64,000 nucleotides of DNA, from the NCBI GenBank assembly GCA_022225965.2, contig JAKJXP020000056.1:124001-188000 (forward strand), given 5' to 3'. The number at the start of each line of letters is the position of its first letter. Position 1 is the stretch's first letter. Under the pieces are notes generated by a model that was given only the letters and a program-made list of their open reading frames with translations, was not told where the DNA came from and searched no databases. The translations under genes and the position numbers were made by a program. Shown piece by piece: positions 10,721 through 22,034 of this stretch. This DNA comes from Diatrype stigma. Taxonomy: Eukaryota > Ascomycota > Sordariomycetes > Xylariales > Diatrypaceae.

Positions 10721-11578
10721 ATGCAGATCCTCGAGGTTTTCGTGGCGCTCCTTTCCCTGGGCGCCGTCGGCATGGTAAGTCATTTCCCCATCTCCCATCA
10801 TACCTTGCCTTTACCGGTATCTATGGTCGACATCATTGGCTATGTATCCCCTTTTCTTCTCTTCCATGTCGGTGGTTTCTTTATTGATTGTCTCCACCTC
10901 CATGTTGTTCCAGAACGTCGTCGTTGTTGTTACTATCGATGCCGCAGAGCTAACTTCTATTCCTTGCAGACCGACATGCTTGCGGCTGCCCAGTACACCA
11001 GTGGTGCTGAGACTCACTGCTCCTGCGCCACCGTGACGGAGACGGCCTATCCTTCTGAGACTCCCGCCGTGCCTACCGCGCCTACTGGTGCTGGTGTGCT
11101 CACTGAGACCACTCCTACCGGTTTTGTCACGGCCAACACGCCCGCTACTAGTGGCGAGACTTCGGTTCCCACCATCGGCAGCAGCACTCTGACCGTTCCG
11201 GTCTCTAGTGAGACGGTTGAGGTTTCCAGCACCACCCCCACTGGTACTGAGGCCACCGCGACTGGTACTGACACCACTGCAACTGGTACCGGCACCACTG
11301 GTACTGGTACTGTCACCACTACCACGGTTCCCACCGAGTCTGGTACTTCGGGCTCTGTCACCGGTACTGAGACTGTGACCTCCGCCACTGGTAGCAGCTC
11401 TTTGTCTGTCACTTCTACTGCGACCGTGTCTGGCTTCAGCACCTCCACCGAGCCCTCTGCCAGCGAGGCCCCGCCTACTGACACTTCTACGGCACTCGCT
11501 TCTCTTCCCACCGGCGCAGTCAACATGGGTGTTCTCCTGGGTGGAGCTGCTCTTGTCGCCATGGCCAACCACCTCTAA
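10721..11578 (+). CDS. GPI-anchored Ser/Thr-rich cell-wall protein
   Basis: Predicted secreted, O-glycosylated, mucin-like protein of 220 aa. Exon 1 (10721..10774) encodes MQILEVFVALLSLGAVGM, the core of a signal peptide. A 195-nt intron (GTAAGT..TTGCAG) is followed by exon 2 (10970..11578). A short Cys-containing segment (AETHCSCATVTETAY) near residues 31-46 precedes about 140 residues dominated by Thr, Ser, Gly and Val in TGT-type micro-repeats. The C-terminus is hydrophobic (GVLLGGAALVAMANHL) after a small-residue stretch, as in a GPI attachment signal. The unspliced frame is open through the intron, but it would place a long odd segment between signal and Cys region, so splicing is preferred. 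Function is inferred only as structural or surface. Confidence 0.8.
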   Translation: MQILEVFVALLSLGAVGMVSHFPISHHTLPLPVSMVDIIGYVSPFLLFHVGGFFIDCLHLHVVPERRRCCYYRCRRANFYSLQTDMLAAAQYTSGAETHCSCATVTETAYPSETPAVPTAPTGAGVLTETTPTGFVTANTPATSGETSVPTIGSSTLTVPVSSETVEVSSTTPTGTEATATGTDTTATGTGTTGTGTVTTTTVPTESGTSGSVTGTETVTSATGSSSLSVTSTATVSGFSTSTEPSASEAPPTDTSTALASLPTGAVNMGVLLGGAALVAMANHL

Positions 11579-12779
11579 GCAGTCGTGATGACCCTTCTCT
11601 CCTACTCGACAGAGACGGGTTTACGCCGTATCCTCAATCGATCGTTTCATAGACGCAACAAACTTTTCGCTTATGGACGGGAAGACGGACATAAGGATGC
11701 CTATGATGGTTCGTACACATGATTGTATTCGAGGCGGGGGATCATTTGTTGCATATGGACGATGAAAATGTTCATTGTCCTTGTCATCTCGTGCATAGGG
11801 CTTATGGATGCATCGACTGAGGGTTCCTCATAGGACGGGAACATGATACTCGAGATGTAGCCATGTAATTAATGAACTTGCTGATTGGTTGATACCAAAA
11901 ACGCCTTGATATTTCGTACCATTTCTATTGTTAACCCACCTGGCCCTGTAGGGTCGACGTGAAGCACATGCCCTATTGTTATTTGTTACAAATTGCCGGG
12001 TATATTGACTTTATGGTGCATGACTTTCTTCCGGGCTCGGATCATGCTCCTAATCCCAATGCAAAAGAAGTGTACGTGAAGTAGTTATGATGTACCTACC
12101 ACTAACAATCTCCATCAACATCGCCGTTGTCGTGACAAGCCATCGGCTGGTGAAATCAGATTTTCCAGTTGTTCTTACCTCCCCCTCCTCCCCCTGGGTG
12201 TCATTGCGCAAGCTTCCTAGATTCCATAATCTCGAAAGCCTTCTGTGTATAACGTTATTCTTCGCTAAATAATGCTAGAATAGGAAAATGTGTAGCCAGA
12301 GGACTTGAAACGACCCCGCCCAGATGCCACAAACGATCCCGAGGTCCATGCAACCCGACTGATGTTAGGGGTAATCATTAGCCAACCGGGCCGAACTGTC
12401 TGTCTGTTTAGCCGCTTTCTGTGGTTCTGTGGCTAAGTTTCTAAAAGATAAAGAGTGTGATTAACTAACAGGGAAGGCAGTCATCCGCTCGTCTGCCGAA
12501 TACCACTGCTTGCTTGCTTGTTCTAGTAGTAGTACACGTGGCAATTATCCCTGGAATCCACCTAGTCTAGACCTCATGGTTCACGAGGACTATCCTAGGT
12601 TTAGGTAGATTTGGTGACACATGGATAGATGTGGCTGAACGAAGCCAAGGCTTGCCAAGGTGGCAGGTCGACCATATAGTAGAGAGTCATCTTCAGTTCG
12701 ACTTACCCCTTGGGACAGTCTGTCGTTCTTCAAGTCTTCGGGGAGCTTTCTTAGCATATGCGTACTCTCTATCGCAGGA
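11579..12779. other. Intergenic region, nothing recognised
   Basis: 3' UTR of the wall-protein gene followed by about 1 kb without coding character. It leads into the degraded end of the HET pseudogene. Confidence 0.55.
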
Positions 12780-14410
12780 TTGTATCCCAGTGTCTAATCG
12801 CGCCCATCGTATCCTCGGCGTGTCTCTTACGTGATGGTTCGGTTAAGGGGTTCAATAGCTCCCAGGTTCGTCTTTGTCCCCCTTTCTGAACGCCCAGAGC
12901 CCGATACTGTATAATACTTCCATGCTCGTATATCACTATATTCCATTTCTCTATTTCCAAAATAACCGTTGTTTTAATAGTCCAGGAGTCGAATCCTTCG
13001 GTGCCAAACAAGAAGCTATAACAGCGTAACTACTTTCTCTTCTGTAAATCGAGGCTCTAGTGTATCATGGAACCAGCCATCCCTTTCCTATACACTGGGA
13101 ATGGCTAGTTTAGCCAACCCGATCCGTTCATATTCTTCCTGTTCATCTGAAGTTCTCCTGAGCACCAGGAAATAGGTACAATGTGGGGATCTGCTGACTA
13201 TTGTTCACCGTGTTGTATAGGTACAGCAGCCACACTGGGGCCAGCTTACAAGATGCACTACCCTCCGAGTCACCATTGAAAACAAACATTGACTCGTCAT
13301 ATCCAAAGTCCTGGTGGAATTCAAGGCTGGCATTCCCGATGTTCAAGCCGTGGTCTTTCGTAAACACACAGCGACGCCCCGTGTGCATCGACGTATTATC
13401 GTGCAGCTTAGTCGTTTCAAGCATGTATTGGATTTTCCCGCGGCTTCCTATGCGACAGCCTCGACTTTATTCCGCAATTTGATCTGTGAAAGGCTGGTCC
13501 TCAAGCGGATGTATCCAGCGACGACCTCGCCCATGATGTTGCGACCGGGGGGTTTCAGCACGCGATTGGCATCAATGATCCTTTGTCGGAGAGCCCTCAT
13601 GGAGTCTGTTTGGGCCACGGATACAATGACCTTACCCCCAAATTCTACCCCGGAGTCAGCGTCTACACTGGCCCAGGACCAAGACGGTGCACGCCAACTG
13701 GGACGGACGTGGACCCCTGCATCGGCGTGAGTTCGCACCTTGACATACCAGGGTAAATCCTCGACGAGAGTCCTCCCACATTCCTGCAATATATCTTCTC
13801 CCTTTTAGAGCCTGGAAGTCGTTGGCACATGCCGAAAGTGCTGGGAGCATATCGCTGGGCTTTGTTATCCGGAGCATGGAGTAAGCCGAGACTACATCAG
13901 ATGATCATGCCAAGTGGTACTCGACGGGATAGCATTCGCTCTTGATAGACCCAAGCACGTGTCAATAGTGGAAGCTGCTCGACTATGTCCCCGGGCGTGC
14001 TTTCACGTGCCGCGATAACCAGTTCTATATTCTCGTCAATCTTTACTGGCATACATATATCACTCTTTGGCTTTAGGGGGCAGCAACCATGTCAGAAGTC
14101 GGGAGATGATACGGCAGCAATGGTCAGAAACCCATTCTGGTAGATTTCAGCCATTTTGCTGGATTCGATCTGCCAATCTTCTTCGGAGTTCTGTATAATG
14201 CGAATCGAATCGATCCAGAGAGTTTAGGTCTACTAAGGCGCGAGCTATCCGAATTGCTTGCTGGAATGTCCGTGGCACCGACTCCCATTGACCGAGTTCG
14301 TACGAGCTGGGTATGTAGAACCGAAAAATGGAAACGAAGAGGAATCCGATACATGAGGATGAGGCGGTATCTTGATGGAAATAGGACGGACTTGACGTGA
14401 GCAACCGTCA
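12780..14410 (-). pseudogene. HET-domain protein pseudogene
   Basis: A fragmented heterokaryon-incompatibility (HET) gene read from 14.4 kb downwards. Recognisable pieces, in order: SVPRTFQQAIRIARAL (about 14280-14220), KMAEIYQNGFLTIAAVSSP ending at a TGA near 14092, then PLLTRAWVYQERMLSRRVP (about 13985-13920), ALSACANDFQALKGRRYIAG (about 13840-13790), and RPSWRAPSWSWASVDAD (about 13705-13650). A possible C-terminal part continues to about 13143 and 12780. The pieces lie in different frames with intervening stops. At about 13790-13760 the frame shifts between YIAGMWED and LPWYVKV, which are contiguous in intact family members. HET proteins normally trigger cell death on non-self fusion; this copy appears dead. 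Some frame changes could be introns, but not all. Confidence 0.8.
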
Positions 14411-14701
14411 TTAGATGGCTCCTGATAGGGTACCCTGAACGCTGAATGCATCTGTGCCGCTTCGATGCATATAGTTCAATCCACTGAATGCATAGCTAGG
14501 TGTGATATACTGCAAGCCCCCTTATATCCGGCCCTAAACCACCTCAGGGAACTCGTCTTGAATTAGGTAGGGCTGTACATTGCGAGTAAAAGCAGGAGAT
14601 AGACTCGGTTGATAAGTACCATCAGCCAACTCTATCCCGTATTGTCTGGAGCCGAGTGGCCAACTTTCAGATCAAGGCTGCTCTGCCTGTCTGCTTACAC
14701 C
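14411..14701. promoter_or_regulatory. Promoter region of the SDR gene
   Basis: Short spacer between the 5' end of the HET pseudogene and the SDR start codon. No defined box was recognised. Confidence 0.35.
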
Positions 14702-16044
14702 ATGGGCAACATCTTCAGTCAATTCTTTTTCGTTCCGACCGCGCCTCTTACGGAGAAGAACTGCCCCGACCAAAGAGGACGAGTAGGTGGCGTCGCTTTC
14801 TCTCTCCCCCTTGCCCTCCTCCTGCGTGCCATAGCTGCATAGCTCTGACTCATGCACTTTGTGTGATATAGGTCTTCCTCGTGACGGGTGGCTATGCCGG
14901 CGTGGGCTTCGAGCTATGCAAAATCCTCTACGCCCACAATGCGACCGTCTGGATCGCAGGCCGCTCCGAGCCCAAAGCCCAGAAAGCCTTAGACAACATC
15001 AAAGCGGCATGTCCCAAGAGCGAAGGCCGCCTCAACTTTCTCTATCTTGACCTCTCCGACCTCGCCACCGTCAAGCCCGCCGTCCAATCGTTCGTGGCGC
15101 AAGAACAGCGCCTCGACGTCCTCGTAAACAATGCCGGAGTACGTGTCTCTCTGACTCTCCTCTAGCTGCCCCCCCTGGGCAAGAACATTATTCTTTCCTA
15201 CAAAGGCGAAGTTCGTTCGCCCATCTAACCAACTTAACCTAACCTTACCCCGTGAAACCCTCAGGTCATGTACCCACCCAAGGGCAGCACCGACGCGCAG
15301 GGCAACGACCTGCAGATCGGCACCAACTGTCTGGGGCCCTACCTGCTGTACCAGCTGCTGCTCCCGCTGCTCGCGAAGACGGCCGCCGCGGCCCCGACGG
15401 CCAGCGTGCGCGTCGCGTGGGCAGCGTCCATCGCCGTGCAAGTCGCCGCGCCGCAGCCCCACGGGATGCTCGTGGTGGGCGAGGGCGACGACGTCGGCCG
15501 TCCCCAGGACCGAGGCGTGGCGGACAACTACGGCCAGTCGAAGGTCGGCAACGTGTTCTTCGCGCGGGAGTTCGCCAAGGCGACGACGGCGCATACCGGC
15601 GTCGTGCACGCGGCTTTCAACCCGGGCAATCTGCGCACGGAGCTGCAGCGGCATTGGACCGGGCTGGACCATTGGATCACGGTGAGTTGAGTTTCAGGGG
15701 TGGATTTTCTCATTGTTGCTTCCTACATATAGTACCACGTCTTCAAACCCGCTATGACTGCACAACCTATGTAGGTACCTACTTACTGACAGTTACCCAC
15801 CGCGGGGTGCTTGCAGGACAAAATCTTGTTTCCGCCCGTTTATGGGGCGTACACGGAGCTCTTTGCGGCCGTTTCCCCGGAGCTGACGCCCGATAAGAGT
15901 GGGGCTTACATCTACCCCTGGGGCAGGCTTGGCAGTCTTCCCGCAGGGATCGAGAACTCGCTGAAGACGGGATCGGAGGGTGGATCGGGGGTTGCGGCCA
16001 AGTTCCTGAGCTGGTGTGCCAAACAGACAGAGGAGTTTGCATAG
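14702..16044 (+). CDS. Short-chain dehydrogenase/reductase (retinol-dehydrogenase-like)
   Basis: NAD(P)-dependent oxidoreductase of 330 aa; substrate unknown. Exons 14702..14782, 14872..15138, 15265..15681 and 15817..16044, all phase-0 introns with GTAGGT/GTACGT/GTGAGT donors. The Rossmann motif TGGYAGVGFELC lies at about residues 33-44, NNAG closes exon 2, and the active-site YGQSK (YxxxK) lies in exon 3 with an upstream Ser (WAAS). The exon 3 tail carries FNPGNLRTELQRH, the PG..xT loop typical of this subfamily. The N-terminus is short and mildly hydrophobic (MGNIFSQFFFVPTAP), so peripheral membrane association is possible. It converges on the P450 gene with only 237 bp between stops; a shared pathway is an inference. 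Confidence 0.9.
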
Positions 16045-16281
16045 ATATATGGTCCGTCTGGTTTCTTTGTAAACAAGGTGATCGTGATCCCCGGTGTTCT
16101 CTTGGGGCGCTCAATGCCAATCTTCGCCCATGCCATAATGCCTCTTTATGGACAATGTATTAATAGACTTCTGTACTACATCGATTGATCGAGAACCCCC
16201 TAAAAACTGCTTACTATACATGTACGTGCTTGGAAGCGTCCTGATTCCTGATGGGCATGCGCAACTGCCTCCAGATAGCAA

Positions 16282-18146
16282 TCAGGCGTCAAGCCTTCTC
16301 TTCAAAACAATCTCTTGCTCGAAATCCGGAAGCAGCTCGGTATCATACTTCACATTCGGCGGCCGCCCCGTCTGGCCGCGAGGAAACGACAAGTCATAAT
16401 CGAGCAGCATGTTTGCCACAATCAGCTTGGTCAGAGCGGCCGCGTACCACCGCCCGGGGCAAGTGAACCGACCATTGCCCCAGGAGAGATTGCCCGGCTC
16501 AATGCCCGTGTAGTCCTGTTGCGTGTTCGTCGAGGCCATCGTGTCCTCCATTTCTGGACGGTAGAAGCGGAAGCCGTCGAAGCGCTGAGGGTCTTCGTAG
16601 AATGACGAGTCGCGCGACATAGCTCCGCTGGGGATAGCGATCGTGGCTCCACGTGGCAGGACGGTCTTGCCGTCCGACAACTCGATCGGCGACATGACCT
16701 TGCGATCGAACCCCACTTGATGGATGGACGGACGGCCGGTCAACGAATGGGACCCAACTAGACCGGGGAGAAAGCAGCACGTTACGCTACTTACAAAACG
16801 TGGATTGATTCACGCGCTGGGATTCCTTCAGGAAGCTGTCCAGCCGACGAAGCTTCTTGAGGGTCGAGAATTGCCATTCTCCGTTGTCTTGAGCCAGCGC
16901 TGCTCGCGCTTCGGACCGCAGGGGTTCAATGTATTCCGGCATGGCGCAGAGATCGAATACCGCGTGTGTTATCGCCATGGACGATGTGTGAAGCTGAAGA
17001 AGATGTCGCGTGATCGGTCAGCCAATAGAATTGGATTATCCTTGTCCGATGGTGTCTCATGTCAGTCTTACCGCGGCCGCCGTCAAGAGCAGAAGTCTGG
17101 CGGTTAGTCTGTCCGGGTCTGTATCCTTCCCGCTCTCAACGAGCAGCTTCATCACGCTGGGTTCCTCTTCGGCCGCAACATGAGCCTGTTCCGATGGGGG
17201 AAACAGAAGGTCGCGCACCGCAGCCCGCTGGCGAAAGATCCGGTTGCGTTGCGGGATCAGGGGCGCGACGAAGCGACGGAGGGGAGCCGGGCATGCCAGC
17301 AGGAGGAACTTGGTGACTTCCACATCCATGGGCAAGGCCGTCACCGCACCCGTCCAAATCGGGTTGTAGCAGTATGCCTTTCCGACAAAGACGAGGGACG
17401 AAATGCGATGGATGAAAGAGAACAGGAGCTCGTAAGCTACGCAGACTACTGGGTCTGATGTTCGATCCAGGGAGTCAGTCAGTTAGTCGACGCCCTGTTG
17501 ATACACACGAGATACATTGTATTGTGCAAACCCACTCTCAGCTGTACTCTGGCCAAGGCGTTCGGCCATAGCCGCATGAAGCTCTTCAGTCATTCGCGGA
17601 AGGAACGTCGCTGTTGGGTTAGCTTTGAGGACAACCCTCCCCCATTCTTTTTGATGATCTTACGTATGTTTCTGGTGAGAGGTCCCCTGCAAATATCGGA
17701 GGTCAGATGGTCTCGCAGGAGAAGGTCCACGCCATTGTACCGGCCCATCACGCTGTCCACCAAGGCCGCTGACGAGCTCAGCTTGGACTCGGGGAGCATG
17801 TTGAGCTCCTTCAGGTATTTGGGGGCAATCACGACAGTATCGCCCATCAGTGTTTGGATGACATAATTCGTGTCTTTGGACTTTGTTGCTCGGGAACGAC
17901 ATCAGTATAGAGTACCTCGCAAGCATGGGTGGTTGTTACGTTGCTCTTACTGACCTGTTCATATCTCCGCATCACGTCTCCGTGTCCATGCTTGTACCAG
18001 TTCCATCGAGCCCACCACATGCGAAGGAGGAAAGGTCCTGGGTTCGCACCAACCCTTAGCAACCTAGGCTTAGACTGAGAGAAGCTGTCGAGGATCGTAG
18101 TTACGATCCAAGTCGCTGCTATGACTGCAACGGTTTCGAGCAACAT
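16282..18146 (-). CDS. Cytochrome P450 monooxygenase
   Basis: Membrane-anchored haem monooxygenase, substrate unknown. Six exons: 18146..17955, 17880..17664, 17610..17509, 17454..17072, 16993..16795 and 16715..16282, giving 508 aa, the normal length for a microsomal fungal P450. Phases agree at every junction. Visible hallmarks: an N-terminal hydrophobic anchor (LLETVAVIAATWIVTTIL); an I-helix segment across the 17072/16993 junction (TAAALHTSSMAITHAVFDLC); the K-helix ExxR as ESQR; a PERF-like RFDGFRF; and the haem loop WGNGRFTCPGRWYA with the axial Cys. The WG variant of the usual FG start of the haem loop occurs in several fungal families. The acceptor at 17611 was chosen because GCTAAC precedes it at branch-site distance. 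The 17508-17455 intron is the least certain. The gene could belong to detoxification or a natural-product route; no synthase is nearby. Confidence 0.88.
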
Positions 18147-19197
18147 GCTGCGAGTTAACAGAATATTTGCAGTATGAGCTTTTCGAGGAAATCATGAAGG
18201 AAGCCCGTCTGTACCTCCAACCGAGGAAGCGCGATATGGATCGAATCTGGGCAAACCTCGTCTCCTTGCCGGTAGACGGTGAGTTGATGTAGTCTAACTG
18301 TGCCACACGCCTACTGTCTACATTGACCCACTTCATGTTAGTATAAACCCTACTCGAGTTAGTACACGTAGATAGCCCCTGAACCCCTTATGATAAGTTA
18401 TAGTGGAGCTAACCCCTGTTGCATTTGCTACTGCTTACATAGCCAATCCTTGGACTACATAGGATCGAGCTTCTTTCGATAGTATGTGATAGGCTTTGTA
18501 GCTCCTACCTCTGCCTATGTATCTACAAGGCGCGGAACTGATTGGACAGAAGCGGACTTTTCTCTTGTATTGATGACGAGAGATCAAGTCAGTAGCCTTG
18601 GGGCACTTGGAGACAAGAGAGCGAAACATTACTGAGTCCACTCGCTTCAAACACACTCGTACGCTTCTCGAGTTCCATAACGGAAGTCATGTCGATGCAA
18701 GCAAGGACGGCCTCTTCACGCATATTCGAATCATTTTTAGTCAAGTTGGCGTAAGGTTGCCTCCTATACAAAGGCAATACCTCTCAACTAAGGCGATCTG
18801 TGACAGGACAATGAAAAGTTGTCCGTACATAAACAAAGCCAATTGTTTGTAACAGGATCGGTCAGCGGCTAGAACATGTGGCTTTGTTGTTGTAACAACT
18901 CCAGCTCTATAGGTGTTTCTGGAATAATAAAGGGGCTATTGTATAACGGGTCTTTGATTTACGCCTTGCAGTAATGTTCCATAACATATGTTCTTTGAAG
19001 GTTAGAACAACATGGCCGTTTGGCCATCGGACCATGATGAGTTGGAAATGTATAAGAAGGCTCCCCTTCACCTCCTAGCAGATGCTTTCCTTCCGACTTG
19101 ACACAGACACCCATACATTCATACATACCAATTTCTTATCAACTTACTGACAGTCAGGTACTTGTCACACATTCGAAACCAACAACCAACCATCACT
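18147..19197. promoter_or_regulatory. Divergent promoter region, P450 / LPMO
   Basis: About 1.05 kb between the P450 and AA11 LPMO start codons. A TATA-like element (TATAAGAAGG) lies at 19051-19060, about 140 bp before the LPMO ATG, followed by a C/A/T-rich leader. Nothing else was recognised. Confidence 0.5.
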
Positions 19198-20382
19198 ATG
19201 TATACGAAGTTCTCCACCGCCGCAGCCGCCGTGGCCGCCCTCGCCGCCACAGCTAATGGCCACATGATCATGAAGACCCCTAAGCCTTTTGGAGGGGCCG
19301 ATCTCGATAACAGCCCCCTAACATCGAGCAACTTCCCCTGCAAGGTCAAGGGCGACCCTGCCACATTCTACAAGAGGGATGGAATAGAGACCACAGTGGC
19401 TGTTGGCGATACATCAACCTTGTCTTTCACGGGCTCAGCTGTCCATGGCGGAGGTAGTTGTCAACTGGCACTTACTAAAGACCTTGCGCCAAGCGCGTCG
19501 TCTTCGTGGCAGGTGATCCTGTCTCTCGAAGGAGGGTGTCCTAGCAAGTCTGGCCAAGGGGCCGACACGTACGATTTCAAGATCCCGGATGGGATCGCTC
19601 CAGGCCAATATGTCTTCTCGTGGTCGTGGATCTCTAAACTCGCCGGCCAGCCAGAATTTTACCAGAACTGCAGTCCTCTAACTATCACAGGCGGAAAATC
19701 GAAGAGAGCGGAAGCTAATGAGACGCTCGCGATCGCTAGCCGTGACGAGTTCCCTGAGCTTTTCGTCGCTAACCTCGCGGATATCAACTCCTGCAAGACG
19801 ACCCCCTCGACTGACCCGGAGTTTCCCAACCCGGGGCCTAATGTGGAGAGGCTCGGCTCGACCAACAACTTCGCCAAGGTGCAAGGAGACAACTGCGTCC
19901 CAAAGGGCGCTACCTCGGGCTCGGGCTCTAGTTCGGGTAGCGGAAGCCCCGATGGCTCTGGCAGTGGCTCGGCTCCCCCGGCTGCGAGCAGCAGTGCTGC
20001 TCCCGCTCCCGCTCCCAGCTCGTCAGCACCCGCAGCTGCGCCCCCGGCGTCCTCGGGATTCGCTACGAGCGTCGTACCGGCGACATCCAGCGTTGCCGCC
20101 CCTTCGAGCTCGCCGGCCCCGGCCGCCAGTTCCAGCTCTGCAGCCGCCGTCGTCCCGTCGAGCACATCTAGCGCTGCGGGAGCTGCGCCCACGACCGGAT
20201 CCGGATCGTCCTCGGGCGCTCCTGCGGGAGGTCTGTCGGGCATGTGCGACAGCGAAGGCATGTTCAACTGCGTGGGTGGCACGTCGTACCAGCAATGCGC
20301 GGCGGGAGCTTGGACTAAGCTGATGCAGATGCCCGCGGGCACCAAGTGCGCGCTCGGGCAAACCATGACCCTCTGGGCTTAG
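19198..20382 (+). CDS. Secreted AA11 lytic polysaccharide monooxygenase
   Basis: Copper-dependent oxidase expected to cleave chitin (AA11 is a fungal chitin-active LPMO family). Single exon, 394 aa. The signal peptide ends at ..ATANG, so the mature protein would start with His22 (HMIMKTPKPFG), giving the N-terminal half of the copper brace; a second His occurs in SAVHGGGSC, matching the family's internal ligand. An LPMO core to about residue 180 is followed by a conserved segment (DEFPELFVANLADINSC), a long Ser/Ala/Pro/Gly linker (about 245-345) and a small Cys-containing C-terminal module (GMCDSEGMFNCVGGTSYQQC..) of the X278 type often attached to AA11. The upstream in-frame ATG at 19162 was rejected because it would bury the signal peptide. 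No introns were needed. Confidence 0.92.
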   Translation: MYTKFSTAAAAVAALAATANGHMIMKTPKPFGGADLDNSPLTSSNFPCKVKGDPATFYKRDGIETTVAVGDTSTLSFTGSAVHGGGSCQLALTKDLAPSASSSWQVILSLEGGCPSKSGQGADTYDFKIPDGIAPGQYVFSWSWISKLAGQPEFYQNCSPLTITGGKSKRAEANETLAIASRDEFPELFVANLADINSCKTTPSTDPEFPNPGPNVERLGSTNNFAKVQGDNCVPKGATSGSGSSSGSGSPDGSGSGSAPPAASSSAAPAPAPSSSAPAAAPPASSGFATSVVPATSSVAAPSSSPAPAASSSSAAAVVPSSTSSAAGAAPTTGSGSSSGAPAGGLSGMCDSEGMFNCVGGTSYQQCAAGAWTKLMQMPAGTKCALGQTMTLWA

Positions 20383-21033
20383 AGGAGGAAAAACGATCGC
20401 TGTTATTAGGGATTGATTTAGGATAGAACTCCTGAAATGATATATCATTATTTGGAATACTTGCCTTAGCGATAATACTACTCATTACTGACATGAACCT
20501 TTGTGTTGATCTTTTGTATGTACCGGACTGCCCTGCTGGATGTGTCGCTGAAGAGTTTATAGTAGTATATATGATATTCTTTTCATAGACCGGAATATCA
20601 CATATGAAAGAAGAGAGTGAGCTGTACTACCTCGTATTCTCGTGATGCATCACAGTAACACTTATACGTGGCAGAGCCACAAAAATTAGATTGCTTTTTT
20701 CTTTAGTCATGATGTGGTGAGCTATCCGGCCGTGATGAAACAATGAGGCTTTATTTACTGGCTCGTAACTCTTGTTCCGCTATTACACGACAGTCAATAT
20801 GATTGTAAGCATTCTCGCTTGCTTTCTGTCCTTAGGTGACGTCGGTCTTGTTTTCTCCTGCTTCGAGATATATATAGCATGGTCCCACCGGGAGTAACAG
20901 TCATCAGTGTGCTCATTCTAATATATCACTGCAAATGATACCCTCCCGTAGTCGAATCAATGTATCGTTGGAATGGTTGCTAAACATAAATCGTTCGATA
21001 TCTGCGTAGTCATCAATATCGCTCGTCCACAAT
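20383..21033. other. Intergenic region, nothing recognised
   Basis: About 650 bp that is fairly AT-rich. It contains a TATATATAG element near 20868-20877, about 160 bp before the next ORF, that could serve as its core promoter. Confidence 0.45.
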
Positions 21034-21576
21034 ATGGAAACACTACCTGATGACTGGCCCAACCGGACGCGGCACCTCCTATCGTACTATCAGGAGAGAA
21101 CCAGTCAGTTCACCCGCTGGGCTATACATAACGCTCGGCTAAGAGGCTGCCCTGAGGACATTCTGACCCCTGGTCCTACCCCCGCGCACCCGCTTTTGCT
21201 CAAAAACTACGAGCCTCTTGCACAATGGATCACCGCTTGTGATAACCCCCCTATCGTTGTACCTCTTGTTCAGCTGGCAGCGCTGAACTCCGCAATACGC
21301 ACGAGACGCGAGTATTCGGCAATTCTCATCGAAAGTAGGAACCGCTTGGTTGGTACAGAAACTACAGGCAGCAACAGGGACAACCTTTCCGACTCCAGGC
21401 ACGCGTTTTTTACAAAGTTGCTCGAAAGCGTTCTGGAAACACTCCTGCCGCGCCTCGAATCAGAACCGGATCTTGAGCCCAATTATCTCCATCGCGAGGA
21501 GCTGATGGCTCTGTTTGCAAGATGGCGACCTCAACAGCCCGCTGAAGACCCCGACCCTCAGCACACAACAGCCTGA
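21034..21576 (+). CDS. Stand-alone DUF6604-like protein
   Basis: 180-aa intronless ORF resembling the fungal DUF6604 domain. It has an N-terminal helix LSYYQERTSQFTRWAIHNAR (canonical YxxYKxxTxxxxxWL-like), then ..YEPLAQWITACDNPPIVVPL, then LNSAIRTRREYSAIL, and finally SDSRHAFFTKLLESVLETLL, in the order seen in the family. In many fungi this domain sits at the N-terminus of much larger proteins of unknown function. Here it ends after an acidic/Pro-rich tail (QQPAEDPDPQHTTA) with no sign of a further exon in the next few hundred bases. It could be a genuine short form or a truncated copy. Biochemical role unknown. Confidence 0.62.
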   Translation: METLPDDWPNRTRHLLSYYQERTSQFTRWAIHNARLRGCPEDILTPGPTPAHPLLLKNYEPLAQWITACDNPPIVVPLVQLAALNSAIRTRREYSAILIESRNRLVGTETTGSNRDNLSDSRHAFFTKLLESVLETLLPRLESEPDLEPNYLHREELMALFARWRPQQPAEDPDPQHTTA

Positions 21577-22034
21577 TGAACGGTGTTAGTTTCTTAGCTA
21601 TCTTTGTTGTATCTTTTCTCTTCATCCTTTTATAGATATATGTTCTATAGATTAATGAGTTGGATATCATGATTTAAGTCTTGACTAGTACATATATTGA
21701 GCTTAACTGGTGACGAAACTTGATTAAATTTTGATAGAGAAGTCACATGTTTTGACTCGGAACGAGAGAACATAATATGTAGATCAACTTGCATTTCCCC
21801 AATTCCTTGGTGTTTAGGTTTATTTTTTTCATTGTTTTGAAGTAGCAAAGGAAATTCAAAGGAAAAGGGGCAATGAAGTCCCCACATTAAAGGGAATTGT
21901 AGACTAGGTACGTATGTTCTTTGCCCCTGAGCCAGTCAGAGTTCCTTCCCCCAATATACGCTTTCTATCACACCCCCAGCACAAAGAGACAAAGAGACGC
22001 AGACAGGCCGCCACCCCAGCCAGCCAAAGCAAGC

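Noticed and set aside
10811..11572. 253-codon ORF antisense to the wall-protein gene
   Set aside because: Ser/Gly/Arg-rich complement of a Thr-repeat; the sense strand has signal peptide and GPI-like ends.
19162..19197. Upstream in-frame ATG of the LPMO
   Set aside because: Would add polar residues before the signal peptide; the Met at 19198 gives a canonical signal sequence ending just before the required His.
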